Assembly: GCF_024347375.1 (NCBI RefSeq)
Contig: NZ_AP025470.1
Span: 2,542,001 to 2,606,000 of the forward strand
DNA from: Vibrio coralliirubri
GTDB lineage: Bacteria; Pseudomonadota; Gammaproteobacteria; Enterobacterales; Vibrionaceae
Direction of reading: 5' to 3'
DNA length: 64,000 bases
The notes below the pieces were generated by a model. That model was not told the origin of the DNA and made no database searches. It saw nothing but the letters and a program-made list of their open reading frames with translations. Numbering within the stretch: position 1 is the stretch's first letter; each line of letters begins with the position of its first letter. This document shows, piece by piece, positions 63,657-64,000 of this stretch. The position numbers and the translations under genes were made by a program.

Positions 63657-64000
63657 TTAACACCAAACGTAAGTTTCGAGACCAAACCCAATACCGTTTA
63701 GGTCTGTTTTAACTTGCCCCGAAGAGATCCAAGGTAGAGTAGAAATAAGTGTGTCCTGCTCCGATAAACCGAAATACAAAGACACCTCTTGTAACTTCAC
63801 CATTTGTTTCCGTTGAATAAACGCCAACACTAACTTTTGAAACTCAGTCACTGTCCGCAATCCTGAGTAACGGTGTAGTAGCTTGAAGTTATCTAAAGTT
63901 GGTCCCATTCTAATTTGCTTCTCAGTAACTAAAACCAAGCGTCTGTTAAACTCATTTAACGCAACTCTTTGTTTCTCTTCAAATCTATTCCTGAAATCAG
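63657..64000 (-). CDS. tnsA: TnsA, transposon-end endonuclease (partial, N-terminus off window)
   Basis: The frame is open to the window edge, so about 113 C-terminal residues are seen: FRNRFEEKQRVALNEFNRRL, then LVTEKQIRMGPTLDNFKLLH, and a helix-turn-helix-like end (TEFQKLVLAFIQRKQMVKLQ...LETYVWC). The layout matches the TnsA C-terminal winged-helix domain that joins TnsC. The restriction-like nuclease part with the catalytic acids is not in this window. It cuts the 5' ends so that the element is cleanly excised. First gene of tnsABC, coupled to tnsB. Confidence 0.85.
   Translation of the reverse strand, partial: DFRNRFEEKQRVALNEFNRRLVLVTEKQIRMGPTLDNFKLLHRYSGLRTVTEFQKLVLAFIQRKQMVKLQEVSLYFGLSEQDTLISTLPWISSGQVKTDLNGIGFGLETYVWC

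Larger units (their letters stand above)
37879..64000 (-). mobile_element. Tn7-like type I-F3 CRISPR-associated transposon (CAST), right part
   Basis: tnsA (cut by the edge), tnsB and tnsC at one side and tniQ, cas8/5, cas7, cas6 and a CRISPR array at the other, all on the minus strand, define a Tn6677-type I-F3 CAST. There is no cas1, cas2 or cas3, as known for these guide-RNA-directed transposons. About 17 kb of defence genes lies between. The listed left limit is the array; the true right end lies somewhat further left and was not found, and the left end is beyond the window. Confidence 0.9.

Noticed and set aside
1..64000. tRNA, rRNA or riboswitch genes
   Set aside because: No tRNA-like T-loop/acceptor pattern, rRNA segment or riboswitch consensus was recognised by eye; a covariance-model search was not possible.

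Overview
The window looks like the chromosome of a marine Vibrio, probably near the Splendidus clade. The gene content supports this: a VpsR-like sigma54 activator, a VpsL-like initiating phosphoglycosyltransferase, an AzlCD pair, a DUF3429 protein and a YceB-like lipoprotein. Nothing here fixes the species.

Layout. (1) 1-9.9 kb is ordinary chromosome: CDGSH protein, DUF1439 lipoprotein, VpsR-like regulator, large secreted protein, DCC-family protein, ABC1 kinase, glutathione peroxidase, acetyltransferase, phosphotransferase and LysE exporter. (2) 10-14.3 kb is a small polysaccharide module with a flippase, a GT2, a GT remnant and a GT4. (3) 14.5-18.3 kb is housekeeping: RNase HI, NIPSNAP protein, AzlCD, AraC regulator and a small lipoprotein. 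(4) 18.3-31.6 kb is a complete Wzx/Wzy exopolysaccharide operon, all on the minus strand. It runs from the initiating transferase, outer-membrane barrel, Wza-like protein and Wzc-like protein to flippase, polymerase, three glycosyltransferases, a small membrane protein and a DUF4832 protein. Its two edges carry related copies of one lipoprotein 3' end, one intact and one a fragment. (5) 32-37.3 kb holds a solute-binding protein, an IS3-family element inside a terminator palindrome, a DUF900 lipoprotein, and an intact IS5/IS903-type element with a 9-bp target duplication.

(6) From about 37.9 kb to past the right edge lies a Tn7-like, type I-F3 CRISPR-associated transposon (CAST). TnsA (cut by the edge), TnsB and TnsC are at one side. 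TniQ, Cas8/5, Cas7, Cas6 and a minimal CRISPR array are at the other. There is no Cas1, Cas2 or Cas3. The 17 kb between them is a defence cargo: type I restriction-modification (hsdM with an in-frame stop), a coiled-coil McrB plus McrC, a PD-(D/E)xK protein, a protein with an HNH-like cysteine cluster, an SF2 helicase with a frameshifted partner, an XRE regulator and several very small genes.

The most informative new observation is a shared palindromic operator, ACTTAG-N5-CTAAGT. It occurs twice beside xre, bracketing a good promoter for the frameshifted-gene/helicase operon. It occurs once more inside a perfect 19-bp inverted repeat that abuts the GTG start of tniQ, 17 kb away. This suggests that the cargo XRE protein controls the tniQ-cas operon. 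The array has one normal 32-nt spacer, then an 18-nt spacer closed by a strongly diverged repeat, which resembles a private or homing guide but is too short. The transposon's right end could not be located.
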